Source: Escallonia rubra
Lineage: Eukaryota > Streptophyta > Magnoliopsida > Escalloniales > Escalloniaceae
NCBI GenBank assembly: GCA_033065855.1
Contig: JAVXUO010000243.1
Location: 372,001 to 436,000 of the forward strand
Length of the DNA: 64,000 nucleotides
Direction: 5' to 3'
The position numbers and the translations under genes are program-made. How positions within the stretch are numbered: the stretch's first letter is position 1; every line of letters starts with the position of its first letter. The notes beneath the pieces are model-generated. The model had not been told where the DNA came from, searched no databases, and was given only the letters and a program-made list of their open reading frames with translations. This document shows, in pieces, positions 1 through 12,403 of the stretch.

Positions 1-509
1 ATTTGCATCCTTGTGGATAGTTTCGCCCGTGTAGATAAGCACAAGCGAACTATAACTCCCGCTACTCGAGAAAATCAAACAACCAACCAAATTTCGGGTC
101 ATAATTCAAGAAAATAATACATGCACTTCACTTTTTTATCGCTAAAAATCTTTTAGTGATACTTTATCATTGGATATTTAATGACAAAAATTATGTGCTA
201 GGAAAAAAAACTGGAATGGGTGATCTCCAAAATTTTAAATTAAACACATGTTAGATTCTCGGAGCCTCTTCTCACTTCATTGGTTTTACTCTGCATTAGG
301 TATTCATAAAATATATATGCATTTGATAAGGTACTTCCGTGCTAGTTCAACGTCCAATTCGAATCACATTCTATAAAAATTTAACATAATCATGTGCATC
401 CTTGTGGATAGTTTTGCCCGTGTAGATAAGTATAAGTAAACAACAACACCCTTTACTTGAAAAAATCAAACAATCAACCGAACATTGAGTAATAATTCAA
501 GAATGTAGG
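1..509 (+). repeat. Diverged direct repeat pair (1-120 and 391-509)
   Basis: The phrase GCATCCTTGTGGATAGTTT and about 100 bases after it occur at 1-120 and again at 391-509 in the same orientation. They differ by scattered substitutions and small gaps. The first copy may start before the window. The period of about 390 bp suggests a tandemly duplicated spacer or part of an unidentified repeat. Confidence 0.6.
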
Positions 510-1370
510 GTCGGTGACTACGCTTCCTTATCGTCCGACAAGAAAATGAGTAGCTCTAGCGACAACAGACATGACTGCTAGTAGACTGTAGGCACCTAGC
601 AAAACAAGGACCCTTCAGTTTTTCTAAATGGTTCACCAAATTATTATCACCAAAATATGGAGTCTCTAGTCTCTAGTTCTAAATTTCTAATGCTATGAAG
701 CCTGAGCCACCCACATAAAGCGGTTGCACACACTTCAAATACTAGAGATGAATTGATGTACCAACAATTATATATGGCATGGCCCCATGGCTCAAAACTT
801 CAACGCCCCAAATTGAAAGCAATCGTATGGTGGTGTCGTGTCGTGTCGGGTTAGGTTGGATTGAGTTGGGTTAGGTTAAATTTGGTCAATTTAAAATAGG
901 GTTTTGATGGGTTGGGGTAATAGTGGCCCTGGGTCCAACATTGTGTGGGCAATAGAAAACCTTTGGGTCACATGATCCGATGACCCAACATTCAACTCTT
1001 AGGATTAGTAGGCTGGGCTACGAATAACGCTTTCTGAGTCGGGCCTTTAACTTGCTCAACTTTGGGCCTTACACGGACAAAGTTGCTAACGGATGATGAT
1101 GTGGCGGGCCCTTTGTTTTTGGAGTCCACCTTTTGTCATTTGAACTCTTAAGTTCATATTTTTCATGTCTTAAAAATTATACTCCGTACTAGTTAATTAA
1201 TAGGGATTTTAGACGTTGCTAAAGATGCATTCGAAGCACAAGCCAAAAGTGTAGCTCAAGTTTTATTCCTAGTTTTCGGGGGAGAAAAAGGGTAATACTT
1301 CTCTTAATTAGATATTTATGTAATCAATATATGTAGTGACAACTTTATTTTTATTTCAGGTATTTCCACT

Positions 1371-1640
1371 CGTGAACAGATTTTGGTTGCTACCCGAATT
1401 GTAGGAATTTTCTTCCAACCCCGTATATAGTGACGATTAATAGTAGCTAAATTTTTTTTAATGACTTTACTGCTAATATTTTCAGCGATAATTCTTAGCA
1501 GCAATTTTTTTAGCGTCAATAAACAAAAGGCACTAGAAAGTAGAAACATTTAGCGATCATTAGATATCGCTATATGGAGGGAAGGAGGAAGATTCATACA
1601 ACGAGGATAGCAGTCAAATATTTTCTTTCCAAATCACTTC
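1371..1640. mobile_element. Fold-back MITE, family copy a
   Basis: Related sequences lie near 9430, 14604, 14683 and 15338. Each runs from a leader like GTTGTAGGAATCTTCCTCCAACC through TAGTGAC...TAGCGAC-type text to an end like GGAAGATTCCTCC followed by a GCTGCTACC-type complement, so the two halves are roughly inverted copies. No coding capacity is seen. Ends are approximate because target duplications are not clear. Confidence 0.6.
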
Positions 1641-2834
1641 CTCTTTTCGCTGTACTCACTATAATTATATGTTTAAGGGAAAACGTTATTTTCATTCCCT
1701 TATCTACTTTTTACTACCTTTTGTCGTTAAAATGCATTTTGTTGAGAATTGTCAAAGTTTCAATGACAGCGAAAGAGTGGTAAAACATATCAGGGAGTAG
1801 AAATTGCGTCCCAGTCTATTTTTGCTTTCTTTGCATTTCATTTACTCTCTTTCTTACTCCCCCCTCGTTCTATCTTTTGATAAATCATTCATATGATTTG
1901 ATTGACAACTTTTTTACTGCTTAATTTGTTTTTCTTTCGTATAAGTTTTCTTTTTCCCTTCAACAAAAAGGTTTTTCACCTGAATAATCCTTCGTGATAC
2001 AACGTAATCACATCACCTGCAAAATGCCTGTCAAAGTTGAATATGAAGGAAACTGAATTAAACCACTTGTTTGAAAGGCATGTCTCGCTCTGAATAATTA
2101 AACAAGTAGCCTTTTTAAAGAGGACTATTACTGAAGGACAGAATACATACATGCTTGGGAAATATATTCATTTATTAGTAGTAGGTGTCAAACCAATGGA
2201 GAATACAACACCTAGCGTTGGTATTTATATATCAACTATGCAGACTGCAGTAGGTCTTGGCATTATCTCTCACACTGGCATTATCTTAAAAATAATTGCT
2301 GTATGCATGATCCGCGTGGCGATGAAGAGCTCTCTTAACATGTACAGCAGCAGTATAGACGTATTGATACGGCGAGGCAGTTCTATTCCTTGTCCCTAAA
2401 GTTTGTTTATTGCCATTAAGGAGGCTCACGTTTCATATTTCTACCCAGAATTAAATTTTTAGCGACAAAAAGTATGCTTTAGGTACCCCTGCGGTACTGC
2501 AGCGTATCAGAGTCGAACATCCAAAATTGCTACTGCAGTCTGATATGGTTTCATAATCGGCCAATGGTGGCCTGGTAAAATGACTAGTATTTAATTTGTT
2601 GAATTTGATACCCAGCTCAAAATTAATAAGGAAGTGGCATCTAGCTATCTATTATTTTTTTGTACTTGATAGTTGTTTTTTTAGAAAAAAATAAATTCTC
2701 GTCTCAGTATGGGTATTGTCAATTGTGTTGTCTTTTGCCCATTAAAAGAACCAGCTGAACACCAAAGTACAACATTAAGCCAAAGCAGTTGATGTTCGAG
2801 AATATTGAGGAATCCCCAACCAAGGTTTGGAGAG

Positions 2835-4945
2835 ATGGCGAAGCAGGGAAGGTACTGTTACAGGGAAGTGCTGCCATTTGGAGCCATGATATTTCTGCAA
2901 TGCACCCAGGTAGGCCAAAGCACAGTGTTCAAAGCAGCCACAACACAGGGAATGAGCTACTGCATCTTCATGGTCTACTCTTATGCCATTTCAACCCTTG
3001 TTCTCCTCCCTTTCGCCTTCATCTTTGAGAGGTCTGTGAATTCTTCTTCATCAATTGGAGCCTTTGGGAATTCCTTCCAAGTTCATCATCAAAACTATCA
3101 TTTGATGTGCATGTTTGACTGTTGTTTGCAGAAAACATCTTCCTCCTTTCAACGTAGCTTTCCTGGGTAGAATTGGTCTCCTTGGGCTTCTTGGGTACTA
3201 AAGATTTCAATTTCGCTTTTTTCTCGCCTATTGACACAAGTACCACTACCTTCTTTAATGGGAGTGCCATTAACAAGACAAGACGTACAGACCAACACCA
3301 TACTGGGTAAACTATCTCAGTTGTTCTTGTTTTGTTGGTTTGGTTGTAGATTTTCAGCTATGATGTGTGGATACAAGGGCATAGAGTACAGCTCTCCGAC
3401 TCTGGCTTCTGCCATCAGCAACCTCACACCAGCTTTCACCTTTGCTCTTGCAATTCTTTTCAGGTTCTGCTAATTCTATGCAACGTTTGTTTCCTTTCGA
3501 TTCAGTTAGCTGTTTGATGATCTGAGTTCACAAATAAACCCCACAAATTGCAAATGTATAGTGATTTTGGTAACTTATGGATCATCATATAATTTTCTAC
3601 AGTTTTGTGGCAAAAGAGATAATACTTAAGTCATTCAGTTGGTAATGATTTTAACTGATTATTTTTTGCTATTTGACATAAATCAACATTTTCTTAAATT
3701 TTGGTAATGTCCAGTATATGTAATTGTTCCTCTAGCTTTTTTTTTTTTTTTTTTTTAATATTTGCATTTGAACATTGAACTAGGATGGAAAAGCTTGAAT
3801 TAAGAATTTTCAGCAGTCAGGCTAAAATCATTGGCACAATCGTGTCGATATCCGGTGCAACTATAGTGGTTTTATACAAGGGTCCCATAATCCTGAAGAC
3901 TTCATCACAAGCGTCCATTTTATTTGATCAAACTCTCAAGTCATCAGAATCAAATTGGGTCATCGGGGGTCTTCTCCTCATAGTTGACTATCTTCTCCTC
4001 TCCGCGTGGTATATTCTCCAGGTACTGTAAATTTTCAGCCAAAACATGTTCTAATGTTTTATGACAATATATGGTAGTTTCTGAATAACAGTGAACCCGG
4101 CTATACTGAAACTTGCAGGCCCAAACAGTCACAAAGTATCCAGCAGAGCTGCTTGTGGTTTCCCTCTTCAACCTTTGTGTGGCCGTTTTAGCTGCACCAG
4201 CATCTCTACTATTGGAGCCAGACTTGAGCGCATGGCAATTCAGTTCAAAGATGATGTTGTTTGCCATACTATACTCGGTAAGATCTTATTGGAGTACCAT
4301 TTTGAGAATGAACGATTCTAAACATTAAATTTGTACAGACTATGAGTATACGCTAGCTGGTGTAGCGAGTGTGCCTAGATTTTCCCTCGAGAGCGTAATA
4401 TCACTAGCAATGCCTTAATCTGAAGAATCTCTATATATTTAGGGACTATATGGATCATCCTTCGCAACTGCAATTCTGACGTGGGGACTTCGCTTGAAGG
4501 GTCCTGTCTATGTAGCATTGTTCACGCCATTGTCGATTGCCATAGCAGCTATCATGGGTGTCATATTTCTTGGTGATTCTCTTTATCTTGGAAGGTACGA
4601 CCCTCGTCCCCGATCCCCCTTCTTTCTATTTGCTATATTTCTTAGGACATAAAATCGCATGTAAAAACAACGTTAAGCCCTGGAATAAAGCAAATACGCA
4701 TCGCAAATCTCTTGAGTCACTGTCATCATCAATTTTAAACGCTGAGGTCTTGCAAAATTCACTTGCTTTTACTTGATCCATAGACTTTTTTTTCTCGTTT
4801 ATTTACATGCAGTATAATCGGAGCAATAGTAATATCTGTTGGCTTTTACGTTGTCATGTGGGGAAAAGTGAAAGAAGATATCGCTGAGGACATCGAAGCA
4901 AGTAGCGTGGAATCGCCACCAGAAACTGACCCACTGTTGCAATAA
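2835..4945 (+). CDS. UMAMIT / WAT1-related transporter (nodulin MtN21 family), first of three
   Basis: The product is a 351-aa drug/metabolite-type transporter with two EamA domains, expected to have ten membrane helices. Members of this family export amino acids or auxin-related compounds at the plasma membrane or tonoplast; the substrate here is unknown. Exons are 2835-3031, 3132-3194, 3350-3463, 3784-4021, 4119-4277, 4443-4594 and 4813-4945; all junctions are GT-AG and the frame closes exactly. Family signatures visible are [13 protein letters not shown] in exon 1, [20 protein letters not shown] in exon 3, [14 protein letters not shown] opening the second EamA half, and [19 protein letters not shown] with [10 protein letters not shown] in exon 6. 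The acidic, Ser-rich tail ends DPLLQ. The start MAKQGRYCY matches the second gene. It looks intact. Confidence 0.93.
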
Positions 4946-7900
4946 TATGAAGGTGAAGAGGGCTACAACAAGCACCTCCAGGCGGCTCTTCTTCTAGCTA
5001 TATACAAGCAAAGAATGTTGACTGAGAAGAGCAGATACTTGAAGTTGTCCAATTTTAGTCCCCTGTTATTCTGTTTATTGGAAAGCTGTTCGCATTAGAA
5101 GAGGAAGGCTGCTATCAGTACACACAAAATGTAGCTCCATTTGGAGCCATTACAAGTCACTAACTTTTCAACAAAAAGCAGGAATCAAGCACGAGCACAC
5201 CTTCAATCATGACGAATCTATTGTCGCTCAAAACTTGATGCTCAAAGTATTTTTAGTTTAAGCTCAAATTTATTGGCGCTTTGAAGAGAAATCGATATAT
5301 CCGCAACCGAATAATTAGTGAGGGTAAGAGAATAGAACTAAGAGGTAGTTAACTTCACTTTTGCAATAAATATGGCGTGAGGCAACGGTTAGACGGGACT
5401 AGTAAAAAAGGTTAAATGGATGGAGGGGGTTGCCTTAACCAATTTGGGTTTTAGTTTTATACTGTATGATTTTAGTTCAAGGTCTATCAAGGCATGAATT
5501 CACACAAATTCATCCCTATCGTTCTTCAAAGTGATCATAGACCAATAATTTTCTCAACTTCCATTTTTATCTTTTGCAGTTCACTCGTTCGACTCGTCAA
5601 CGAGTGCATTAGCAATGAAATCGAAATCTTTTAATGTTGTTAGGATAAAATTTTACATCGAAAAAATAATAACTAACAGGTCAATATGTAAATCTTGTTC
5701 TTTCTTCGTCGCTAATTGATTTTTCAGTATGACGATTTGACCTGGTGTAAGAGCTCTCGATGAGCAAAGTCTTGAGTTCGATTTTTTCCAACATTTGGTC
5801 TAACTGCACTATGTATATTTGTTTGTGCGCTTTGGTGGTGGTGTACTTGATTTATTTGTTTCATGTTAATTTATCCTTCATATGCAATTGGGGGCTTCCA
5901 CTTGGGACGTGAGTGAAACCGTTAAGCATGATAATATTATTAAACTCTTACTTTTAAAAGCTTAAATTTTTAGAGTAAGTGATACCTTAGCATCGTCTCA
6001 CAATGGGTTCATCTAAGCTCAGCAGACAATTCAGAAATTAAATCCGCCACTACCTATTTCAATTCATCCACATGTTTCAAACCCTCAAAAGAAGTCTCGT
6101 AAGGGGACATGTTCAGATATGAATTTCACATCAAAGAAATAATAACTATCCTTCAATATATTATTTTTATGATCCTCCCTTTTCATTGACAATTTTTGAA
6201 TCAAATATTTTCACAAAATTAACTAGATCATGATGATAATGATAAAAACAACTCTCAAAGGAACACCTCAACTGTATCTATGCTCAAACAAAAATCCCAA
6301 CTGAGGTCCTATTTTTTATCAAATTATATTTGCATGTTGACACAAGTAAAATATTGGTAGCAACTCCATAATTTGGTACCGCGTGTACCGCGCTAACACA
6401 TTTAGTAGACTCAAAATTCTATAATTTTGCATTGAAAAATGATACTTGCAAAGAAAACAAAATTATCCTATTTGGATGCTTCTCCCTTAATTAATTATTG
6501 GCCCAAACAAAAGTCCTAAGCCTTTTGATTTAGACGTGGACGCTGTTTTTTTATTATCCCATTAGTCTCCAAGAAAAAAACAAACCCCACAATGATTAGT
6601 CATGGAAAATAAGGCACCTGCAAGAACATCTTTCGTCGTGAATCGGGATCTCTGGTGTATTACCGAGATGTTGTAGCAGAAAAATATTCTCTGAATGCGT
6701 TTAGTATAAAAAAAAAATTGTGACTAAAATCCTTTAATAGTGGTAACATAGCACTTTTAATGATAGAAAAGCGTCACTATAACTGTTACAACACCTCTAA
6801 AGTATAGTTAACGATCCTACATAACTTATCGCATTAAAAGTTAGTAACATTCTTGTAAACACCTTAAGCGATCGACTTTGGGTCACCTTAACATATGCCA
6901 TCCCTAATGGTCCAACCAACCTTGTGCCCTCCCTAAGTTCCAACCAACTTCAAGTGACATTGGCAATGTTAGAACATTTAATAAAAGATTTGTGAGTTCT
7001 ACATAAATAAATTTATGAGTAAAAATACTCATAAGATTCAAAATGAAAAAGTCTGTTACAACCCTATTTACTACCCTACAACAAAATTCAGAAAACAAAT
7101 TGGTACAATGGACATTCATATCTCCACTGCTTCAATTCCCAGTTCCATCTCCACTGCTTTCGATTCCAATTTGCTTTTTGGAACACTCACTTCATCAACT
7201 AGATTGTAATTGAAAACCGTACATACAAAATCTGTTACTCTCTTAGACCTTGTTTGTTTCACGGAAATTATTTTCTAGAAAATATTTCCTGCATTAATTT
7301 CAATTTATCAGAAGTTTTGATTTGTACGATGAAATGACTTGCGCATTATAATGAAGTGCAAAGGGTGATTTTACTCATTCACGTTGAAGCTACCAAATTA
7401 GCCTACTATGATGAAAGGACCTACAAGAAATGAAACTTTACAACTTCATAGCTAACAGTAATGGTCGTCGACAACCATAATCTATGGCGGCAACGGTGGT
7501 GCAACGACAGATGGTTGTAATTTGAAGATAATCCATTATAATATGAGTTGAACTCATCTTAACCCATTTTGTAATTAATTGGGTTGGATTGGATAATAGC
7601 TCATATTTTCTTAGGTTGGGCTTGTTAAACCTGTAAAAACTCAAGCCAAATTGTAGGACTAATGCCGGCCATAACCAATTAAAATGAAATTGTTAACCAT
7701 AAAAAGAAAAAAGAAAAAGAAAAGTCTAATATTCAACGTACTAGTTACATTTTAACTTCAAGAGTTGTACGTACAATCTTTGTTAAGAGATAATGGAAAT
7801 AATAGTCGTTTTTGTAGCCAATCAACATTCATTTATTTCATTGCTACTGTGGCAAATAAATAAGCGCAATAACTGTCCCTAAAATAAATAAATAAATAGC

Positions 7901-8187
7901 AAAAGTGGCTCGACCATATTTTAGCTTGGGGCTTCTAAATGCTGTGAAATCAACTCATCCCGACTAACATCTCATTTTGGGCTTCGGGCTTCATTCAAGC
8001 CTTTTCGGATAATTCCAGCCATATTTAATTTGAACTTAGATTATATCATTTTTAAATACTAAAGTTTAACTGAGTTGATACCATAAAGGAGTTGCTTGAT
8101 TTGAACTCTTCTTTCTTCTTGCTGAAAAGCGTATACAGCAAAATACAAATGAGGATTCAGCTTCATTAAAATAAATCAGTTAGTTTA

Positions 8188-8368
8188 GGATTTGGATCTC
8201 CTGCTGTAACCATGGGTTATAACAGGGTGCTGTCCATATTGCTGAGAGAGAGAGAGGGAGGAGAGAGAAAGAGGGAAGAGAGAGAGTAAACATGGTTTGG
8301 ATCCCCCCTCTCTCTCCTTTTTCTCTCTCTCAGCAATGGGGACATCACCCTTACAGCAGGGGATCTGG
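8188..8368. mobile_element. Palindromic MITE with long direct repeats at its ends
   Basis: Both ends carry the inverted text GGATCTCCTGCTGTAA / TTACAGCAGGGGATC, and inside them inverted GA/TC tracts with ATTGCTGAGAGAGAG against CTCTCTCAGCAAT. The whole insert could fold into one hairpin. It is flanked by the direct repeat ATCAGTTAGTTTA at 8175-8187 and 8369-8381. Allowing for overlap with the ends, that fits a target duplication of roughly 9-13 bp, as made by Mutator-like elements. No coding sequence is present. Confidence 0.75.
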
Positions 8369-9429
8369 ATCAGTTAGTTTAATATATCCCAAATCATTTA
8401 TCCCGAGCATATAAGCGGACCCACAAACTGAATATTGGACTAAATATATGTTGTCCAAGATGTTGGTTAAAAGCAGAAAATTATTTGTGTTTGGATGAAG
8501 AATTTCAAATTATCTTACATTTTAAAATCCATTCATTTGAAATTCATCGATTTACAAATTTATGGATTTGTAAATTTAGTATTTGGGCGATTTTGTAGAA
8601 GCGAGTATATTATATGTGGATTTACATCTGAAAAATTGAACACTGATAATTTGATGGTGTATGGATACAAACTAATGATAGAGAGTTTCCTTTTTTAGTG
8701 GAAGAAAGTAGCTAAAATTATGGAGACAAAAAAAAAAATTTGATGCCTTCTCCCTATATTTGTGGAAAGAATTTGTCAAATAACTAGTATGAACTAGTTA
8801 TTTCTACAGGGAACTTTAGCATCCAAATTACCTTTTCAAATCCCTCATAGAATTTGGTGAATCCATCTCATCATGATCCAAACAAAAAATTTGGTGTTGT
8901 GTATTTTCAAATCTTCTATAAAAGTAAAATTCTCACTTCAATTACCTCATGCAAACGCGCTCTTACTAGGAATGTTCAAAAGCAAAAGAGTTTGTGTCGA
9001 AACTCGAAACACGTCAAATAAATGCTTTTGTGTTTCAGTAATACTTTGGAAGCACTCAAACACAATGCCAAGTTGGCCTTAGATTCAAGCTAGAAATATT
9101 TCGATAGGTCTTTCCTTACCCTTTGTCTTTTTCTATTTCATTTTGGTAAATTCGCATTGTCACGTAACAAACGTTACAACATGACTTCTGTTTGTTGCAA
9201 AGAATTTTGAAGGATGAACGATGCCTGGAAATTACAAGGTAAAAGTAATTCATTGTTTTTGGGCGGTGATATCACTTTTTTTCTTATTGGAAAACTTGAG
9301 CGACACTATTAGCTCACAAGAAATTAGAAATAAGTCACATTATTAACCTCCCTAAATTAGGGCGGTTTCTCCACTTCACTTGTCACCGAAAGATCAAATT
9401 TCATTATGAATGAATTTTGGCTGCTTAGG

Positions 9430-9632
9430 AAAAGTTATAGGAATCTTCCTCCAACCCCTTATATAATGACATTTAATAGTCGCTAAATGTTTCTTGTGAC
9501 TTTTCTGCTAACACTTTTAGCAACAAACATTAACGACACTTTTTTAACGTCACTGAATAAAAGTCACTAAAAATATTTAACGATCACTGGTTATCTCTAT
9601 ATCAAAGGTCGGAGTAAAATTCCTTCATGCCG
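9430..9632. mobile_element. Fold-back MITE, family copy b
   Basis: It resembles the copy near 1371: GGAATCTTCCTCCAACCCC at the left, TAATAGTCGCTAAATG and AAAAGTCACTAAAAA in the body, and an AAATTCCTTC-type right end. It lies about 250 bp upstream of the second UMAMIT start codon, so it may overlap that promoter. Confidence 0.6.
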
Positions 9633-9866
9633 GATAACAACTTAAGTTTTTCCTTTTTGCAGGTACTCTGTTATGCTTAGAATAAAACACAAAATGCAGA
9701 AATGATTGTCTGAGACCAAATACAGTTAAAATAGGTGGATATACTGCCTTTGTACCAATCCTATACCCAATTAGAAAAGCATAACAGAAAGCAGGCACAC
9801 CCACCAAGAGCAAGACCACCCTCCTGGAGTTCAAATACATTATTAGCAACATATATTATAGCCTCT

Positions 9867-9887
9867 GAGAGAGAGAGAGAGAGAGAG
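9867..9887 (+). repeat. GA microsatellite touching the start codon of UMAMIT 2
   Basis: A pure GA run of about 21 bases ends exactly at the ATG of the second transporter gene. GA tracts in plant 5' leaders are known binding sites for BPC/GAGA factors. That role is inference here. Confidence 0.85.
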
Positions 9888-12403
9888 ATGGCGAAGCAGG
9901 GGAGGTACTGTTACAAAGAAGTGCTGCCATTTGCGGCCATGATATTTCTGCAATGCACACAGGTAGCGTTAAGCATAATATTCAAGGCAGCTACTCTAAA
10001 AGGAATGAGCTACCGAGTCTTCATCGTCTACTCTTATGCTCTATCTGGTCTTGTTCTTCTCCCTTTTGCCTTCATCTTCGAGAGGTGCTACTTCTACACT
10101 CCTTCTGATTCATGCTTCTCTATCATTAAATTGCTCACCAGTTCTTTCTCTTCTTGTTTCCCTTTGGCAGAAAAAAGCTTCCTCCATTGGAAGTACCATT
10201 GCTGGGTAGACTTTTCGTCCTCGGCCTTCTTGGGTACATAAACCGAATGTTGAACGTTTGTTTTGTTCAACTATACTTACTCATACCCAAAATTACTGAA
10301 TACAATATCGGCCACTGGTTGAAATTTATGCTAACTTTTTCCACCTTGTTTTGGGCAGGGCTTCATCTCAGTTATGTGGGTATAAGGGTATTGAGTACAG
10401 CTCTCCAACTCTTGCTTCGGCTATCAGTAACCTTGCACCAGCTTTTACCTTCGTGCTTGCCATTTTCTGCAGGTTCTTGTACTTCTAGTTCGTTTCTCTC
10501 TACGGTTCATTCAATCATGTAAATCCTTGTCTCATCCAAACCAGAGAAAATATGTTTTCTGTATGTTTTCGATAATGGGACATCAGCTGGGCGCATCCCG
10601 TGGGGATCCAATTAAGTCCAACCTATTGGGGGTATGGGTTTTCTTTGGTCTCTACCATATTGGGTCCGTCCACCCCATCCTCATAAGAGATACTTGCTTA
10701 TAACTCATAATATTCACGTGTTACTTTTATAAACAAAATTCCACGAGGGATGGCGCACCATCCCAAGCATGCTACTTCGGTCAAGGAAAGACCTGCAAGC
10801 TGATATCTCCAATTTCATATAATCTTAATCTACCCATATTTAGCGACTAATTGCGCACTACACTACATAATGCTCCGTGTTTTGCTGAAAGCAGTGTTAC
10901 TGATTACTAAAAGTTGCTCAAAATAAACTAGTGGGATAGCCAAAGTTCAGTGGTTGAGGAGTCGCTATGATGCATTATATATTTTAGTGCTAGAGTCGCC
11001 ACCAAAGGTACCTAGCAGGGTACCCCTACCGAGCTTTTCTATTAGGCAAAAGTTTCAATGGAGATAACAAGCACAAGGATAACTAGTTGAATTCTGAGCC
11101 TATTAGTGACGCAGATACGGTGAACCAACAAATAGAGATTAGCCTTAAACTCAAGGGCCTTGACCTAGGTTAATTGTACTGTATTACCAAAAGGGCTTAC
11201 TGTTGATGAATGAATAAATAAAATTACATTTATTTTGTTCTCTTTTTATTTCTTAATCTTTTGTTTTACGATGCTTAATAAGGGAAAAAGTGGGGATCTC
11301 TTCGGCTTCTAATTTTGCTTCATCTACTACATTTTTTCTCTCCAACAGGATGGAAAAAATTGAAATAAGGAGCTTAAGCAGTCAGGCTAAGATTATTGGC
11401 ACCATTTTATCAATATTAGGTGCACTTGTAGTGGTTATATACAAGGGTCCAACACTTGTGAGGGCGTCATCAAACCTATCGGTTCTATTGTATCAACCTC
11501 TAAAGTCATCAGAATCAGATTGGATCGCCGGAGGTCTCCTCCTGACTGCTGATTACATATTGTTCTCCATTTGGTATATTGTTCAGGTATAAGAACCTTC
11601 GTTCTATTATCATCAAAGTAGATGAACCCAAAAAATCAAATTGACTATTTAGCATGTCACAGACGGAAACAGTCAGGAAGTACCCCGCGGAGCTCATTGT
11701 GGTGTCTCTCTACAACTTATGTGTGGCGATTATAGCAGCACCCATATCTTACTTCTTGGAATCAGACTCGAGCGCGTGGAAAATTAGTTCAAAAATGATG
11801 TTGGTTGCTATTTTGTACGGCGTAAGTGTCCATATGGACTCCCACTTCGGAACAATTTGGATTGTGATTTGATTAATGTGAATCCTTATAGCAAGAAGAT
11901 ATGTTTGTTTAGGGGCTATATGGATCATCCTTTGCTACAGTTATTCTCACATGGGCGCTGCGCTTGAAAGGGCCTGTCTACGTAGCATTGTTTACCCCCT
12001 TGTCGATTGCCATTGCAGCAATTATGAGTGGCATTTTCCTTGGCGATTCTCTTTATCTTGGAAGGTATGGTTTGCTTACAGACTCCATCCGTTCTTTATT
12101 TTCTTTTACCTTCATTAAGCAGGCCAATACTCATCAACTCAATGTACTACAATAAGAATTTGCTCTAGTTGAGCCTTGCCTTAACTTGCCCACTTTATAA
12201 GTGCTACTCCTCAAATGAAACCAAAATGCTTCCTTTTGCTTAATCTTGAATCCGCAACTTGCAGCGTCGTTGGAGCTGTAATAATATCAGTCGGGTTTTA
12301 CGTTGTCATATGGGGAAAGGCTAAAGAAGACCTGGTTGAGGACGAAGAAGGTCTTAATAGCTCTGAATCACCGTCCCCTGAAAGTGACCCTTTGTTGCAA
12401 TAA
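9888..12403 (+). CDS. UMAMIT / WAT1-related transporter, second of three
   Basis: The product is a 353-aa two-EamA transporter and the closest relative of the first gene; both begin MAKQGRYCY and end DPLLQ. Exons are 9888-10084, 10171-10233, 10359-10472, 11349-11586, 11663-11821, 11913-12064 and 12265-12403. The first six are exactly as long as those of gene 1, and the frame is continuous. Visible signatures are [59 protein letters not shown] and [10 protein letters not shown]. Intron 3 has grown to 876 bp. The GA leader supports the chosen start. Transport substrate is not predictable from sequence. The gene looks intact and probably arose by tandem duplication. Confidence 0.93.

Larger units (their letters stand above)
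1..2834. other. Spacer upstream of the UMAMIT cluster
   Basis: No gene is recognisable here. The stretch is AT-rich, with a diverged direct repeat at its left end and one copy of the fold-back MITE family (both listed separately). The only reading frames are short and unlike any family I know. The last few hundred bases should hold the promoter and 5' leader of the first UMAMIT gene, but I cannot point to a convincing TATA box. Confidence 0.6.
4946..9887. other. Intergenic spacer between UMAMIT genes 1 and 2
   Basis: About 4.9 kb of AT-rich DNA without a recognisable gene. It contains a 181-bp palindromic MITE at 8188, a copy of the fold-back MITE family near 9430 and the GA leader of the next gene. 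The text around 7490-7650 (GGCGGCAACGGTGGTG followed by an AACCCATTTTGTAA-type phrase) resembles 38880-39490, so an unidentified repeat probably lies there. Nothing else was recognised. Confidence 0.55.
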
